Shown here: piece after piece, positions 11,301 to 22,969 of the stretch
How the letters are laid out: every line of letters begins with the position of its first letter
How positions within the stretch are numbered: the first letter of the stretch is position 1
Origin: Triticum aestivum
Lineage: Eukaryota > Streptophyta > Magnoliopsida > Poales > Poaceae
NCBI RefSeq assembly: GCF_018294505.1
Contig: NC_057808.1
Span: 228,901,780-228,965,779 of the forward strand
Direction of reading: 5' to 3'
DNA length: 64,000 bases
Position numbers and translations under genes: made by a program
Notes under the pieces: model-generated
Told to the model about the DNA's origin: nothing
The model's input: only the letters and a program-made list of their open reading frames with translations
Database searches by the model: none

Positions 11301-13016
11301 CTAGTGATCCACTCCTGGATTACTTTGGTACCTCCCTGCTAAACTTATAGCAAGGCACACATCAGGTCTGGTACACAGCATTGCATACATGATAGAGCCT
11401 ATGGCTGAAGCATAGGGACCATCTTTCATCTTCTCTCTATCTTCTGAAGTGGTCGGGCATTGAGTCTTACTCAATCTCACACCTTGTAATACAGGCAAGA
11501 ACCCTTTCTTTGCTTGATCCATTTTGAACTTCTTCAAAACTTTGTCAAGGAATGTGCTTTGTGAAAGTCCAATTAAGCGTCTTGATCTATCTCTATAGAT
11601 CTTGATGCCCAATATATATGCAGCTTCACCGAGGTCTTTCATTGAAAAACTCTTATTCAAGTATCCCTTTATGCTATCCAGAAATTCTATATCATTTCCA
11701 ATTAGCAATATGTCATCCACATATAATATTAGAAATGCTACTGAGCTCCCACTCACTTTCTTGTAAATACAGGCTTCTCCAAAAGTCTGTATAAAACCAA
11801 ATGCTTTGATCACACTATCAAAGCGTTTATTCCAACTCCGAGAGGCTTGCACCAGTCCATAAATGGATCGCTGGAGCTTGCACACTTTGTTAGCTCCCTT
11901 TGGATCGACAAAACCTTCCGGTTGCATCATATACAACTCTTCTTCAAGAAATCCATTCAGGAATGCAGTTTTGACATCCATTTGCCAAATTTCATAATCA
12001 TAAAATGCGGCAATTGCTAACATGATTCGGACAGACTTGAGCATCGCTACGGGTGAGAAGGTCTCATCGTAGTCAATCCCTTGAACTTGTCGAAAACCTT
12101 TCGCAACAAGTCGAGCTTTATAGACAGTAACATTACCGTCAGCGTCAGTCTTCTTCTTGAAGATCCATTTATTTTCAATGGCTTGCCGATCATCGGACAA
12201 GTCAACCAAAGTCCATACTTTGTTCTCATACATGGATCCCATCTCGGATTTCATGGCCTCAAGCCATTTTGCGGAATCTGGGCTCACCATCGCTTCTTCA
12301 TAGTTCGTAGGTTCGTCATGGTCTAGTAACATAACCTCCAGAACAGGATTACTGTACCACTCTGGTGCGGATCTTAATCTGGTTGACCTACGAGGTTCAG
12401 TAATAACTTGATCTGAAGTTTCATGATCATTATCATTAACTTCCTCACTAATTGGTGTAGGTGCCGCAGAAACTAGTTTCTGTGATGATCTACTTTCCAA
12501 TAAGGGAGCAGGTACAGTTACCTCATCAAGTTCTACTTTCCTCCCACTCACTTCTTTCGAGAGAAACTCCTTCTCTAGAAAGGATCCATTCTTAGCAACG
12601 AATGTCTTGCCTTCGGATCTGTGATAGAAGGTGTACCCTACAGTCTCCTTTGGGTATCCTATGAAGACACATTTCTCTGATTTAGGTTTGAGCTTATCAG
12701 GTTGAAGTTTCTTCACATAAGCATCGCAACCCCAAACTTTAAGAAACGACAACTTTGGTTTCTTGCCAAACCATAGTTCATAAGGCGTCGTCTCAACGGA
12801 TTTCGATGGTGCCCTATTTAGAGTGAATGCAGCCGTCTCTAAAGCATAACCCCAAAACGATAGCGGTAAATCAGTAAGAGACATCATAGATCGCACCATA
12901 TCTAGTAAAGTACGATTACGACGTTCGGACACACCATTACGTTGTGCTGTTCCGGGTGGCGTGAGTTGCGAAACTATTCCGCATTGTTTCAAATGTAGGC
13001 CAAACTCGTAACTCAA
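11301..13016 (-). pseudogene. pol: Integrase C-terminal part and reverse transcriptase of element C
   Basis: This is a 571-codon stretch in the frame of 13083-14726. It starts in the integrase core just before NGVSERRNRTL, which holds the catalytic Glu. It then runs through the copia block KLSFLKVWGCDAYV and the reverse transcriptase: NKWIFKKK, YKARLVAKGF, QMDVKTAFLNG, and the catalytic LYVDDILL at 11712-11723 region. It ends at TAG 11301-11303 inside the conserved stretch preceding RNase H. Catalytic residues seen here are intact. Confidence 0.94.
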
Positions 13017-13082
13017 ATATTCTCCTCCACGATCTGATCGTAGAAACTTTATTTTCTTGTTACGATGATTTTCAACTTCGCT

Positions 13083-14726
13083 CTAAAATTCTATGAACTT
13101 TTCAAAGGTTTCAGACTTATGTTTCATTAAGTAGATATACCCATATCTGCTCAAATCATCTGTGAAGGTGAGAAAATAATGATATCCGCCACGAGCCTCA
13201 ATATTCATCGGACCACATACATCTGTATGTATGATTTCCAACAAATTAGTTGCTCTCTCCATAGTTCCGGAGAACGGTGTTTTAGTCATCTTGCCCATGA
13301 GACACGGTTCGCAAGTACCAAGTGATTCATAATCAAGTGATTCCAAGAGTCCATCATTATGGAGTTTCTTCATGCGCTTTACACCGATATGACCTAAACG
13401 GCAGTGCCACAAATAAGTTGCACTATCATTATCAACTCTGCATCTTTTGGCTTCGACATTATGAATATGTGTGTCACTACTACCGAGATTCATTAAAAAT
13501 AGACCACTCTTCAAGGGTGCATGACCATAAAAGATATTACTCATATAAATAGAACAACCATTATTCTCTGATTTAAATGAATAACCGTCTCGCATCAAAC
13601 AAGATCCATATATAATGTTCATGCTCAACGCTGGCACCAAATAACAATTATTTAGGTCTAATACTAATCCCGAAGGTAGATGTAGAGGTAGCGTGCCGAC
13701 GGCGATCACATCGACTTTGGAACCGTTTCCCACGCGCATCGTCACCTCGTCCTTGGCCAGTGTTCGCTTAATCCGTAGTCCCTGTTTCGAGTTGCAAATA
13801 TTAGCAACAGAACCAGTATCAAATACCCAGGTGCTACTGCGAGCTCTGGTAAGGTACACATCAATAACATGTATATCACATATACCTTTGTTCACCTTGC
13901 CATCCTTCTTATCCGCCAAATACTTGCGGCAGTTCCGCTTCCAGTGACCAGTCTCCTTGCAGTAGAAGCACTCAGTCTCATGGTTAGGTCCAGATTTGGG
14001 TTTCTTCTCCTGAACAGCAACTTGCCTGCTGTTCTTCTTGAAGTTCCCCTTCTTCTTCCCTTTGCCCTTTTTCTTGAAACTAGTGGTCTTATTGACCATC
14101 AACACTTGATGCTCCTTTTTGATTTCTACCTCCGCTGCCTTTAGCATTGCGAAGAGCTCGGGAATTGTCTTATTCATCCCTTGCATGTTATAGTTCATCA
14201 CGAAGCTCTTGTAGCTTGGTGGCAGTGATTGAAGAATTCTGTCAATGACGCTATCATCCGGAAGATTAACTCCCAGTTGAATCAAGTGATTGTTATACCC
14301 AGACATTTTGAGTATATGCTCACTGACAGAACTATTCTCTTCCATCTTGCAGCTGTAGAACTTATTGGAGACTTCATATCTCTCAATCCGGGCATTTGCT
14401 TGAAATATTAACTTCAACTCCTGGAACATCTCATATGGTCCATGACGTTCAAAACGTCGTTGAAGACCCGGTTCTAAGCCGTAAAGCATGGCACACTGAA
14501 CTATCGAGTAGTCATCAGCTTTGCTCTGCCAGACGTTCATAACCTCTGGTGTTGCTCTTGCAGCAGGCCTGGCACCCAGCGGTGCTTCCAGGACGTAATT
14601 CTTCTGTGCAGCAATGAGGATAATCCTCAAGTTACGGACCCAGTCCATGTAATTGCTACCATCATCTTTCAACTTTGCTTTCTCAAGGAACGCATTAAAA
14701 TTCAACAGAACAACAGCACGGGCCAT
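13083..14726 (-). pseudogene. gag-pol: gag, protease and integrase N-terminal part of element C
   Basis: 547 codons starting at ATG 14726. Gag begins with MARAVVLLNFNAFL. A zinc knuckle CFYCKETGHWKRNC lies near residue 253. The protease active site reads WVFDTGSVANIC. The integrase zinc finger is HCRLGHIG...CEPC, followed by the first catalytic Asp in IHTDVCGPMN. It stops at TAG 13083-13085, and the same frame resumes at once with SDRGGEY, the second integrase Asp, so one nonsense codon cuts the polyprotein between the first and second catalytic acids. Confidence 0.94.
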
Positions 14727-15940
14727 CTATCTACAATTAACATAGACAAGCAAGATACTATCAGGTACTAAGTTCATGATAAATTTAATTTCTATTAATC
14801 ATATTACTTAAGAACTCCCACTTCGATAGACATCCCTCTAATCATCTAAGTGATTACGTGATCCAAATCAACTAAACCATAACCGATCATCACGTGAAAT
14901 GGAGTAGTTTTCAATGGTGAACATCACTATGTTGATCATATCTACTATATGATTCACGCTCGACCTTTCGGTCTCAGTGTTCCGAGGCCATATCTGCATA
15001 TGTTAGGCTCGTCAAGTTTAACCTAAGTATTCTGCTTGTGCAAAACTGGCTTGCACCCGTTGTAGAGCTTATCACACCCGATCATCACGTGGTGTCTAGG
15101 CACGACGAACTTTGGCAACGGTGCATACTCAGGGAGAACACTTTTATCTTGAAATTTAGTGAGAGATCATCTTATAATGCTATCGTCAATCAAAGCAAGA
15201 TAAGATGCATAAATGATAAACATCACATGCAATCAATATAAGTGATATGATATGGCCATCATCATCTTGTGCTTGTGATCTCCATCTCCGAAGCACCGTC
15301 ATGATCACCATCGTCACCGGCGCGACACCTTGATCTCCATCGTAGCATCGTTGTCGTCTCGCCAACTATTGCTTTTACGACTATCGCTACCGCTTAGTGA
15401 TAAAGTAAAACAATTACATGGCGATTGCATTGCATACGATAAAGCGACAACCATATGGCTCCTGCCAGTTGCCGATAACTCGGTTACAAAACATGATCAT
15501 CTCATACAATAAAATTCAGCATCATGTCTTGACCATATCACATCACAACATGCCCTGCAAAAAAAAGTTAGACGTCCTCTACTTTGTTGTTGCAAGTTTT
15601 ACGTGGCTGCTACGGGCTTAGCAAGAACCGCTCTTACCTACGCATCAAAACCACAACGATAGTTTATCAAGTTGGTGCTGTTTTAACCTTCGCAAGGACC
15701 GGGCGTAGCCACACTCGGTTCAACTAAAGTGAGAGAGGAGACACCCGCCAGTCACCTTTAAGCAACGAGTGCTCACAACGGTGAAACCAGTCTCGCGTAA
15801 GCGTACGCGTAATGTTGGTCCGGGCCGCTTCATCTCACAATACCGCTGAAGCAAAATATGACATGCTGGTAAGCAGTATGACTTATATCGCCCACAACTC
15901 ACTTGTGTTCTACTCGTGCATATAACATCAACGCATAAAA
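14727..15940 (-). other. 5' leader of element C
   Basis: 1.2 kb between primer site and gag, with no meaningful frame. Long untranslated leaders are normal in BARE/Angela elements, where they carry packaging and dimerisation signals. I identify no specific motif. Confidence 0.7.
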
Positions 15941-15957
15941 CCAGGCTCGGATGCCAC
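15941..15957 (-). other. Primer-binding site of element C
   Basis: The minus strand reads GTGGCATCCGAGCCTGG directly after the LTR. TGGCATCCGAGC differs at two positions from the usual plant initiator-Met tRNA complement TGGTATCAGAGC. Confidence 0.8.
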
Positions 15958-17649
15958 TGTTGGGGAACATAGTAATTTCAAAAAAATTCCTACGCACACG
16001 CAAGATCATGGTGATGCATAGCAACGAGAGCGGAGAGTGTTGTCCACGTACCCTCGTAGACCGAAAGCGGAAGCGTTAACACAACACGGTTGATGTAGTC
16101 GTACGTCTTGACGATCCGACCGATCAAGTACCGAACGCACGGCACTCCAATCCAGCCGAGCATTGAGGGAGAGTTTCGTCAGCACGACGGCGTGGTGACA
16201 ATGATGATGTTCTACCGGCGCAGGGCTTCGCCTAAGCACCGCTACGATATAATCGAGGTGTAATATGGTGGAGGGGGGCACCGCACACGGCTAAGAGATC
16301 AATGATCAATTGTGTGTCTAGAGGTGCCCCCTGCCCCCATATATAAAGGAGCAAGGGGGGGTTCGGCCGGCCAAAGGGGAGAGGCGCGCCAGGAGGAGTC
16401 CTACTCCTACCGGGAGTAGGACTCCCCCCTTTTCCATGTTGGACTAGGAGAGAGAGGGGGAAGAGGTGGAGGGGAGGAAGGAAAGGGGGGCGCCGCCCCC
16501 TTCTCCTTGTCCTATTCAGACTGGGGGGGAGGGGCTTGCGGCCCTGCCCTGGCCTCCTCTCCTCTCTTCCACCTAGGCCCACTAAGGCCCATTAAGTTAC
16601 CGGGGGTTCCGGTAACCTCCCGGTACTCCGGAAAAATCCTGATTTCACCCGGAACACTTTCGATATCCAAACATAGGCTTCCAATATATCAATCTTTATG
16701 TCTCGACCATTTCGAGACTCCTCGTTATGTCCGTGATCACATCCGGGACTCCGAACAACCTTCGGTACATCAAAACATATAAACTCATAATATAACTGTC
16801 ATCGTAACGTTAAGCGTGCGGACCCCACGGGTTCGAGAACTATGTAGACATGACCGAGACACCTCTCCGGTCAATAACCAATAGCAGAACCTGGATGCTC
16901 ATATTGGCTCCCACATATTCTACGAAGATCTTTATCGGTCAGACCGCATAACAACATACGTTGTTCCCTTTGTCATCGGTATGTTACTTGCCCGAGATTC
17001 GATCGTCGGTATCTCGATACCTAGTTCAATCTCGTTACCAACAAGTCTCTTTACTCATTCCGTAATACATCATCCCGCAACTAACTCATTAGTTACAATG
17101 CTTGCAAGGCTTATAGTGATGTGTATTACTGAGTGGGCCCAGAGATACCTCTCAGACAATCGGAGTGACAAATCCTAATCTCGAAATACGCCAACCCAAC
17201 AAGTACCTTTGGAGACACCTGTAGAGCACCTTTATAATCACCCAGTTACGTTGTGACGTTTGGTAGCACACAAAGTGTTCCTCCGGTAAACGGGAGTTGC
17301 ATAATCTCATAGTCATAGGAACATGTACAAGTCATGAAGAAAGCAATAGCAACATACTAAACGATCGAGTGCTAAGCTAACGGAATGGGTCAAGTCAATT
17401 ACATCATTCTCCTAATGATGTGATCCCGTTAATCAAATGACAACTCATGTCTATGGCTAGGAAACATAACCATCTTTGATCAACGAGCTAGTCAAGTAGA
17501 GGCATACTAGTGACACTCTGTTTGTCTATGTATTCACACAAGTATTATGTTTCCGGTTAATACAATTCTAGCATGAATAATAAACATTTATCATGATATA
17601 AGGAAATAAATAATAACTTTATTATTGCCTCTAGGGCATATTTCCTTCA
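15958..17649 (-). repeat. 5' LTR of element C (Angela-like)
   Basis: 1692 bp. It lacks 43 bp found in the partner at about 9155-9197 and has about 30 substitutions. TATATA near 16340-16345 is a candidate TATA box. The LTR hairpin (around 16394-16425) is retained. Confidence 0.95.
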
Positions 17650-17651
17650 CT

Positions 17652-18170
17652 GGCTGGGTTGCCAAATGGGCCATTGAGCTTGGACCTCACGGGTTAAATT
17701 ATATGCCTTGTACGGCAATCAAGTCCCAGGTGCTTGTGGATTTCATCAATGACTGGACAGAGTTGCAGGCGCCGGAAGAAAAGTCGGATAACACTTATTG
17801 GACAATTCATTTCGATGGGTCCAGGCAATTGGAGGGCTCGGGGGCTGGAGTCGTGTTAACTTCCCTACGAGGTGATAAGTTTTGTTATGTTCTCCGTTTA
17901 ATGTTCCCTTGCACTAACAATGCAGCTGAGTATGAGGCCTTGCTCCATGGTCTTTGAATGGCTAAGGAGATGAATTTGAGCCGGGTTAAGTGCTTTGGTG
18001 ACTCGGACCTGGTAGCTCAATAAGTTTTTGGTACTTGGGATTCCAAGGATCCGCTCATGGCAGCGTATCGACGAGAGGTGGACATGGTTGCTAGTCACTT
18101 TAAGGGTTATCAGGTTGACCATGTGGACGGGCGAAATACCGAAGCGGCAGACGCTTTAAGCCGGTTGGGT
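17652..18170 (+). pseudogene. pol: Second RNase H (aRNH) of element B
   Basis: The B frame resumes after element C. It shows YWTIHFDGSRQLEGSGAG, NNAAEYEALLHGL and GDSDLVAQ, the three acidic RNase H motifs (D, E, D) of the RVT_3/archaeal-like type, ending in VDGRNTEAADALSRLG. A second RNase H after the first is a hallmark of Tat-lineage gypsy elements. Two in-frame stops break it: TGA at 17955-17957 and TAA at 18021-18023. Element C lies at the linker between the two RNase H domains. Confidence 0.88.
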
Positions 18171-19568
18171 TCCCAACGTAAACCGGTGCCACCCAATGTT
18201 TTTCTGGATGTCTTGCATAACCCACCGGTCAAGTTACCTACAGAGGAGGATTTGGCTATTCCTGACCCGGAGGCTCGGTTGGTGGCGGCTCTTCACGTTA
18301 TCCTAGATTGGATAGTTCCATATTTGGCATATATGGCCCGGGGCGAGTTACCGGAGGATGAAACTTTGGCCAGGAAGATAATCCGGCGATCCAAGTCAAT
18401 GACCATTGTCAACGGAGAATTGCATCATTGCAGCGTAACAAGGGCGTTTCAGCGTTGTGTGTCTCCTGAAGAAGGCTGTGACATTTTGCGCGAGATCCAC
18501 GAAGGAGATTGTGGTCACCACGCCGGTTCAAAGTCCCTGGTAGCCAAGGCTTTTCGTCACAGCTTCTATTGGCTGACGGCTCATGCTGATGCTGAAGACT
18601 TGGTCAAAAAGTGTGATGGTTGTCAGAAGTTTTCACGTCGAGCTCATGTTCCGGCTCAGGAATTGAGGATGATTCCAATCACTTGGCCGTTTGCAACTTG
18701 GGGGTTGGATATGGTTGGGCCCTTTAAGAGGTGCAAGGATAAGAAGACCCACATTTTGGTGGCGGTTGATAAGTTCACTAAGTGGGTGGAAGCAGAGCCA
18801 GTCAGTAAGTGTGATGTGGCCACGACGGTTCAATTCATCAAGAAGGTGATTTTCCGGTTTGGTTTTCCACACATCATCATAACTGATAATGGCACTAATC
18901 TGTCCAAGGGGGCTATGAAAGAATTTTGTCAACGTGAGCACATCCGGCTTGACGTGTCATCAGTGGCTCACCCCCAATCTAATGGTCCAGCGGAGAGAGC
19001 CAATCAAGAGATCCTAAGAGGCATCAAGCCCCGGCTTATGGTTCCTTTAAAACAGACACTGGGTTGTTGGGTGGAGGAGTTACCTTCTGTGTTATGGAGC
19101 ATCAATACCACACCCAACAGATCTACTGGTCACACACATTTTTTCATGGTTTACGGAGCAGAGGTGGTTCTCCCTAGTGACATCCGCCATGACTCGCCCC
19201 GTGTGGTGACTTATGTTGAAGCTTACAATGAGAAAGCACGTCAGGAAGCACTTGACATGTTAGATGAGGAGCGTGATATTGCAGCGGCTCGTTCGGCCAT
19301 TTACCAGCAAGATCTGCGTCGTTATCACAGCCGCCGGGTTAAAACCAGAACTTTTCAAGAAGGCGATCTGGTGCTCCGGCTCATCCAGGATCAGACTGAT
19401 ATGCACAAGTTATCCCCGCCTTGGGAAGGACCCTTTGTGGTCAGCAAGAATCTGCACAACGGGTCATACTACCTTATCGATGTTCGAGAGCACAAAGACT
19501 CACGTAAATCGGAGGAGGAGACCCACCGGCCGTGGAATATCGCTCATCTTCGGCCTTACTACACCTGA
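18171..19568 (+). pseudogene. pol: Integrase of element B
   Basis: The open frame begins at 18057 and is clean to TGA/19568 (503 codons in total). The zinc-binding region has HEGDCGHHAG and CDGCQKF. The catalytic triad lies at residues 218 (GLDMVG), 277 (ITDNGT) and 313 (AERANQE), a D-D-35-E spacing. The C-terminus ends WNIAHLRPYY, a common gypsy integrase ending. It would insert element DNA into the genome. The domain itself looks intact, but it can only be made as part of the broken polyprotein. Confidence 0.93.
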
Positions 19569-20780
19569 GACATAGGCTCCTCTTATGTACATATTCTTGA
19601 CAATGTATATATTATGATGATCAATATAATAAACCGGCATCTCTGCTAAAGCGGGGCCTCTGCCGTTCTTCCTTAAAAGTTTTTGGTTACATGGGGGCTT
19701 CTATTTATAAAGCGGAGTTCTGATTACCCATTGATCCGGCTTATAGGCCACATAAAAAAACTTGGGGGCTTGCTACCCAAAGTCAAAAGGAGCCAAAGAG
19801 AGTCTGTTCCAAAGCACTACTCAAACATAGGCGCCCATTGAGCACAGCTCAAAATATTGCTTGGGGGCTCTTTGTTCTACAAGAATGCAGAGTCTATAAC
19901 CTTGTAATAGGCTATAAAACCCAGGCTTGGAAGCCAGGTGTATTCACCTAAAACCCCGGGTTATCCTGCCTTTTTAAGTAAGTCACTCCGTCCAGGTAAT
20001 CCTGGTAAGACCCGTCGAGCGTTTGACAAGTCAATCTTATACAGACCCTGAACTTGTCTTAGTTAAAATGACGATTGGTTAATGCGAGGTCCATCTTGTA
20101 TGGCTTTGTAAAATGGTTTAACTCAGTGGCCTGACAGCCCATGAAAAGCCTCGCTTCTTGCATATTTTCTTTTGCAATCTTTCTTTTTGAGATTTATTTT
20201 GATGAGGTTTATACTAATCCGGTGTTTATTGACCCGGTCTGGCTATTGACTATAAGTCGGCCGAACAAACTAAAAAGATTGTTGGTGTCTATTGACCCGG
20301 CTTGGCTTTCGATTATAAGTCGTCAGCATACACTCAGCTATAATCCGGTGTTTATTAACCCGGTTTGGATTTCGACTACAAATCGCCAGTATGATATAAG
20401 GATAATCCGGTGTTTATTAAACCCAGTCCGGCTTTGCTATAAAACGGCAAAACATAGGAGGAGTTATCGATACTCAGGATTTGGGTTATCACCCTTACTA
20501 CAATAAGTTGGTAAACCAATGATGTGATTCAATGTCACAGGTATGATATATATCATATTTGATTATTCTTAAGTACAACCTTGGTTATAAACCCTGGTTA
20601 TATGTTGGGCATTATGACCCATCCGGCGGTAAACTGCCAGGACACTTTAAACCTGTTGTATGTAGGAACAGGTTGAATAAAGCTGCTAAGGATCATAAGC
20701 AGACATAGCATATCTTAATCATGGCGGATTAACAGTGTCAGGCAAAGTGAATATGCACGATGGCATAGCAGACCAAGTGT
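19569..20780 (+). other. Post-integrase spacer of element B
   Basis: No credible gene. It contains repeated 'TGGGGGCT' strings (near 19690, 19765 and 19863) that look like polypurine tracts, and the roughly 62-bp tandem repeat described separately. A 121-codon frame at 20141-20506 is a by-product of that repeat. Confidence 0.7.
20215..20440 (+). repeat. Imperfect tandem repeat, about 62-bp period, four units
   Basis: Units begin at about 20215, 20281, 20341 and 20402 with variants of TAATCCGGTGTTTATTRACC, followed by CCGG(T)(T/C)TGG and ATAAGTCG-like text. Units differ by substitutions and small indels, so the array is old. Confidence 0.75.
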
Positions 20781-20874
20781 TTAAACTAGCCTATTACAAG
20801 GCGCTTTGATGCCCAAAAGGATAATTGTTTTTTCACAAGTGTCGCAGTATGCAGAAGTTAAACCGGCCTCCGGA

Positions 20875-21585
20875 TCATGAATCTTCGGCGGGCCGACCTG
20901 AAGGTTGTGGATCATCCTGCGCCGGTTCATCCTCCTCCTCTCCACCCAGTGGCTGGAAGTCAATGGTTGCCCGGTCAATCCTAGGTAGGGCTTGGAAGAC
21001 AGCTTCATCACTTATAAGGGTGGACGGTTCAACATCAGGGGCATAGGTATGCTTACGGATTGGCGGGATAAGAGTTTGCACATCATAAGTTGGCGCATTA
21101 ACCCGTTTGTTGTCGGCGTCATAAATCGACTGGTAATGAGAAAGATCAGTCTCTTCAGCCAATTTCCTAGTTAATGGGCGCATTTCCTTCATCAAAGCTC
21201 GGAGATCATCATTGTCAAAATCTGATCCGTCCTCCTTTATGCTCGGATAGCCATTTCCCACGTCAGCCGGGTCAAGATCTAGTATCCATGCTTTAGCCCG
21301 GGTTAGCGCGGTCAGAGCACCTGCCCTTGCAGCTGATCTTTTTAATTCTTCAAACCTGGCAGGCAGCATCGAAAGCCTCTCTAATGTTTCCTTGATCAAG
21401 GTTGGGGGCGGTTTGTTGTGAGAGGCAGTACAGATGATCCGTTGTGCGCCGGTATATAATTGCTCTATAAGAGTATAGGCAACCTTCAGTTTCTTCTGCA
21501 TATCAGAGCCCAGATGGGTAATGCGAGATCCTGCATCATTACGAACGTCGATAAACCAGCAGTTTATGGGATAATACATGTTAAA
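20875..21585 (-). pseudogene. C-terminal exon of the element B opposite-strand gene
   Basis: About 234 codons open to TGA at 20875. It contains RFEELKRSAARAGALTALTR, which corresponds to RLDIVKRSACIEGARMAFAR in the last exon of D. The C-terminal tail is acidic (GGEEEDEPAQDD). No catalytic motif recognised. The acceptor is not certain; candidate AG sites lie near 21545-21600. Confidence 0.68.
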
Positions 21586-21607
21586 AGCTTATAATAAGGA
21601 TACTTAC

Positions 21608-21884
21608 CAAACACAGCACTGGTCATGGCATTTATTTGACGCTTCAAACCAGTCAGCTCTTCTACCACCGGAATAAGGGCTTCTTCTGCATCCTCAGCCC
21701 TCTTTTGCAGTGTGGCTTTTTCTATGTCCCAATCCGCCCGCTCCTTCTTGAAGCTCTCCTTCAGCTTCTCCATGGCTGCTAAGGCACTGGTTAGCTCCTC
21801 TTTGGCTTTGGAGGTTTCTGCTTGTTGGGACTTGATATTTTCTTGAAGGTCAGCGGTTTGGGATTCCTTTTTGCTCAGGTCATC
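21608..21884 (-). pseudogene. Coiled-coil exon of the element B opposite-strand gene
   Basis: Acceptor TTACAG before 21884, donor GTAAGTA at 21607. The 92-codon exon is open throughout. Composition is Glu/Lys/Ala/Leu-rich with heptad-like spacing (MEKLKESFKKERADWDIEKA, then a long helix to LTGLKRQINAM). It matches in character and position the coiled-coil exons of the D copy (35014-35096 and 39171-39546). Confidence 0.68.
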
Positions 21885-22149
21885 CTGTAAGAGACATACA
21901 TGTCATGATTTGGCAGCATATATTTGAAGTACCAAGCACATAAAAAGTTATAAACTTGGCACTTGGGGGCTAATGCCTATTTGCTTGTTATAAAAAAATT
22001 ACAAGTCCCAAGCTCAATACAAGTATTATTCTTGGCACTTGGGGGCTAATGTATATTTGCTCACAGTTAACATTATGGGTGTTCTTCCATCAATCAGCTT
22101 AGTGGACAATTGGTGTACAAAAATATTGAATAAGAAGTTTGGCGAAATA

Positions 22150-22345
22150 AAAGTCCCGGTTCATCTTGAAAAGATAAACCGGCCCTTGGGGGCCACGCAG
22201 GCAAATGTTGAAAGATTAATACTCTAAAGTCCCGGTTCATCTTGAAAAGATAAACCGGCCCTTGGGGGCTACACAGGCAAAGATTGAAGTATTACAAAGT
22301 CCCGGTTTACATTGGTATCATAAACCGACCCTTGGGGTCTGCTGG
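22150..22345 (-). repeat. Triplicated ~70-bp segment in an intron of the opposite-strand gene
   Basis: Three direct copies starting near 22150, 22226 and 22296, each AAAGTCCCGGTT...TAAACCG(G/A)CCCTTGGGG. The first two are nearly identical over 60 bp, the third diverged. They lie between the third exon and the coiled-coil exon. Confidence 0.8.
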
Positions 22346-22405
22346 AATTCATATTAGAAATTGGACACAAGGGAGAAACAATCATGCAGAGTTAACAGTA
22401 TTTAC

Positions 22406-22895
22406 CTCACATCGCTCCTTCATCATGTTCACTAAACCGGCTTCATAGTCGCAGCTTGTGTACAGGCGGTTTAAAAACCCAGAATGGATGTCTTGGGCAT
22501 TGAGGTGGGCATAGCTTCACAAATCTGTATTCCACTTGCCCTTGTCCATAGTAGAAAATTCCTCCTTGGCACTATGCTTTGATAAAGCGACAGGATTGCC
22601 AGGGGTGGTGTGGCTAACGCCGATAATCATAATATCATCCGCTTTGTCATCAGCCGCTTTCACTGGGCTTGGCGGTTTATCCGCAGCTTTAGCCGGGCTT
22701 GGCGGGTCAGCAGCATGGCCTGTGGGATCATCTTCCATCTGTTTGACAAAGTTTTCATGATCTTGCGGTGGGAGATCATCAAGAATAACATCAGCATTTG
22801 GCTCAAACTGTTCTGGGATCTTCTTCGGTTCAGTGGCCGGGTTATCATCAGCCAGTTTATTCAGCTTGGCCTTTTTGCTGGGTCTGGGCTTGGCA
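22406..22895 (-). pseudogene. Third exon of the element B opposite-strand gene
   Basis: Acceptor TTTCAG at 22898-22896. The encoded segment is Pro/Lys/Asp-rich with a short repeated ADPPSPAKAADKPPSPVKAAD motif. It contains TGA at 22517-22519 and then stays in frame to a donor GTAAAT at 22405. Confidence 0.58.
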
Positions 22896-22969
22896 CTGAA
22901 AGGAACAAGCACAAAGGTTGGTACAGTGAGTAAAACTAAAATATTAAGGGTTAGTTTAAACATGCTTAC

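Larger units (their letters stand above)
8970..17649 (-). mobile_element. Element C: Angela-like copia retrotransposon, full length, inside B
   Basis: It has LTRs at 8970-10706 and 15958-17649, inverted termini TGTTGGGG/CCTTCA on the plus strand, and target duplication CTGGT (8965-8969) versus CTGGC (17650-17654). On the minus strand the order is gag, protease, integrase, reverse transcriptase, RNase H: copia order. The primer site resembles the initiator-Met tRNA type. About 30 LTR substitutions plus one 43-bp deletion suggest a fairly recent insertion. The LTR ends match what I remember of wheat Angela (BARE-1/WIS relative). Coding is interrupted by only two nonsense codons. Confidence 0.95.

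Noticed and set aside
20141..20506. A 121-codon plus-strand frame in B
   Set aside because: It is produced by the ~62-bp tandem repeat and has no recognisable domain.
20215..22345. Possible CRISPR-like or regulatory repeat array
   Set aside because: Repeats are long, imperfect and without spacers of regular size; plant nuclear context.
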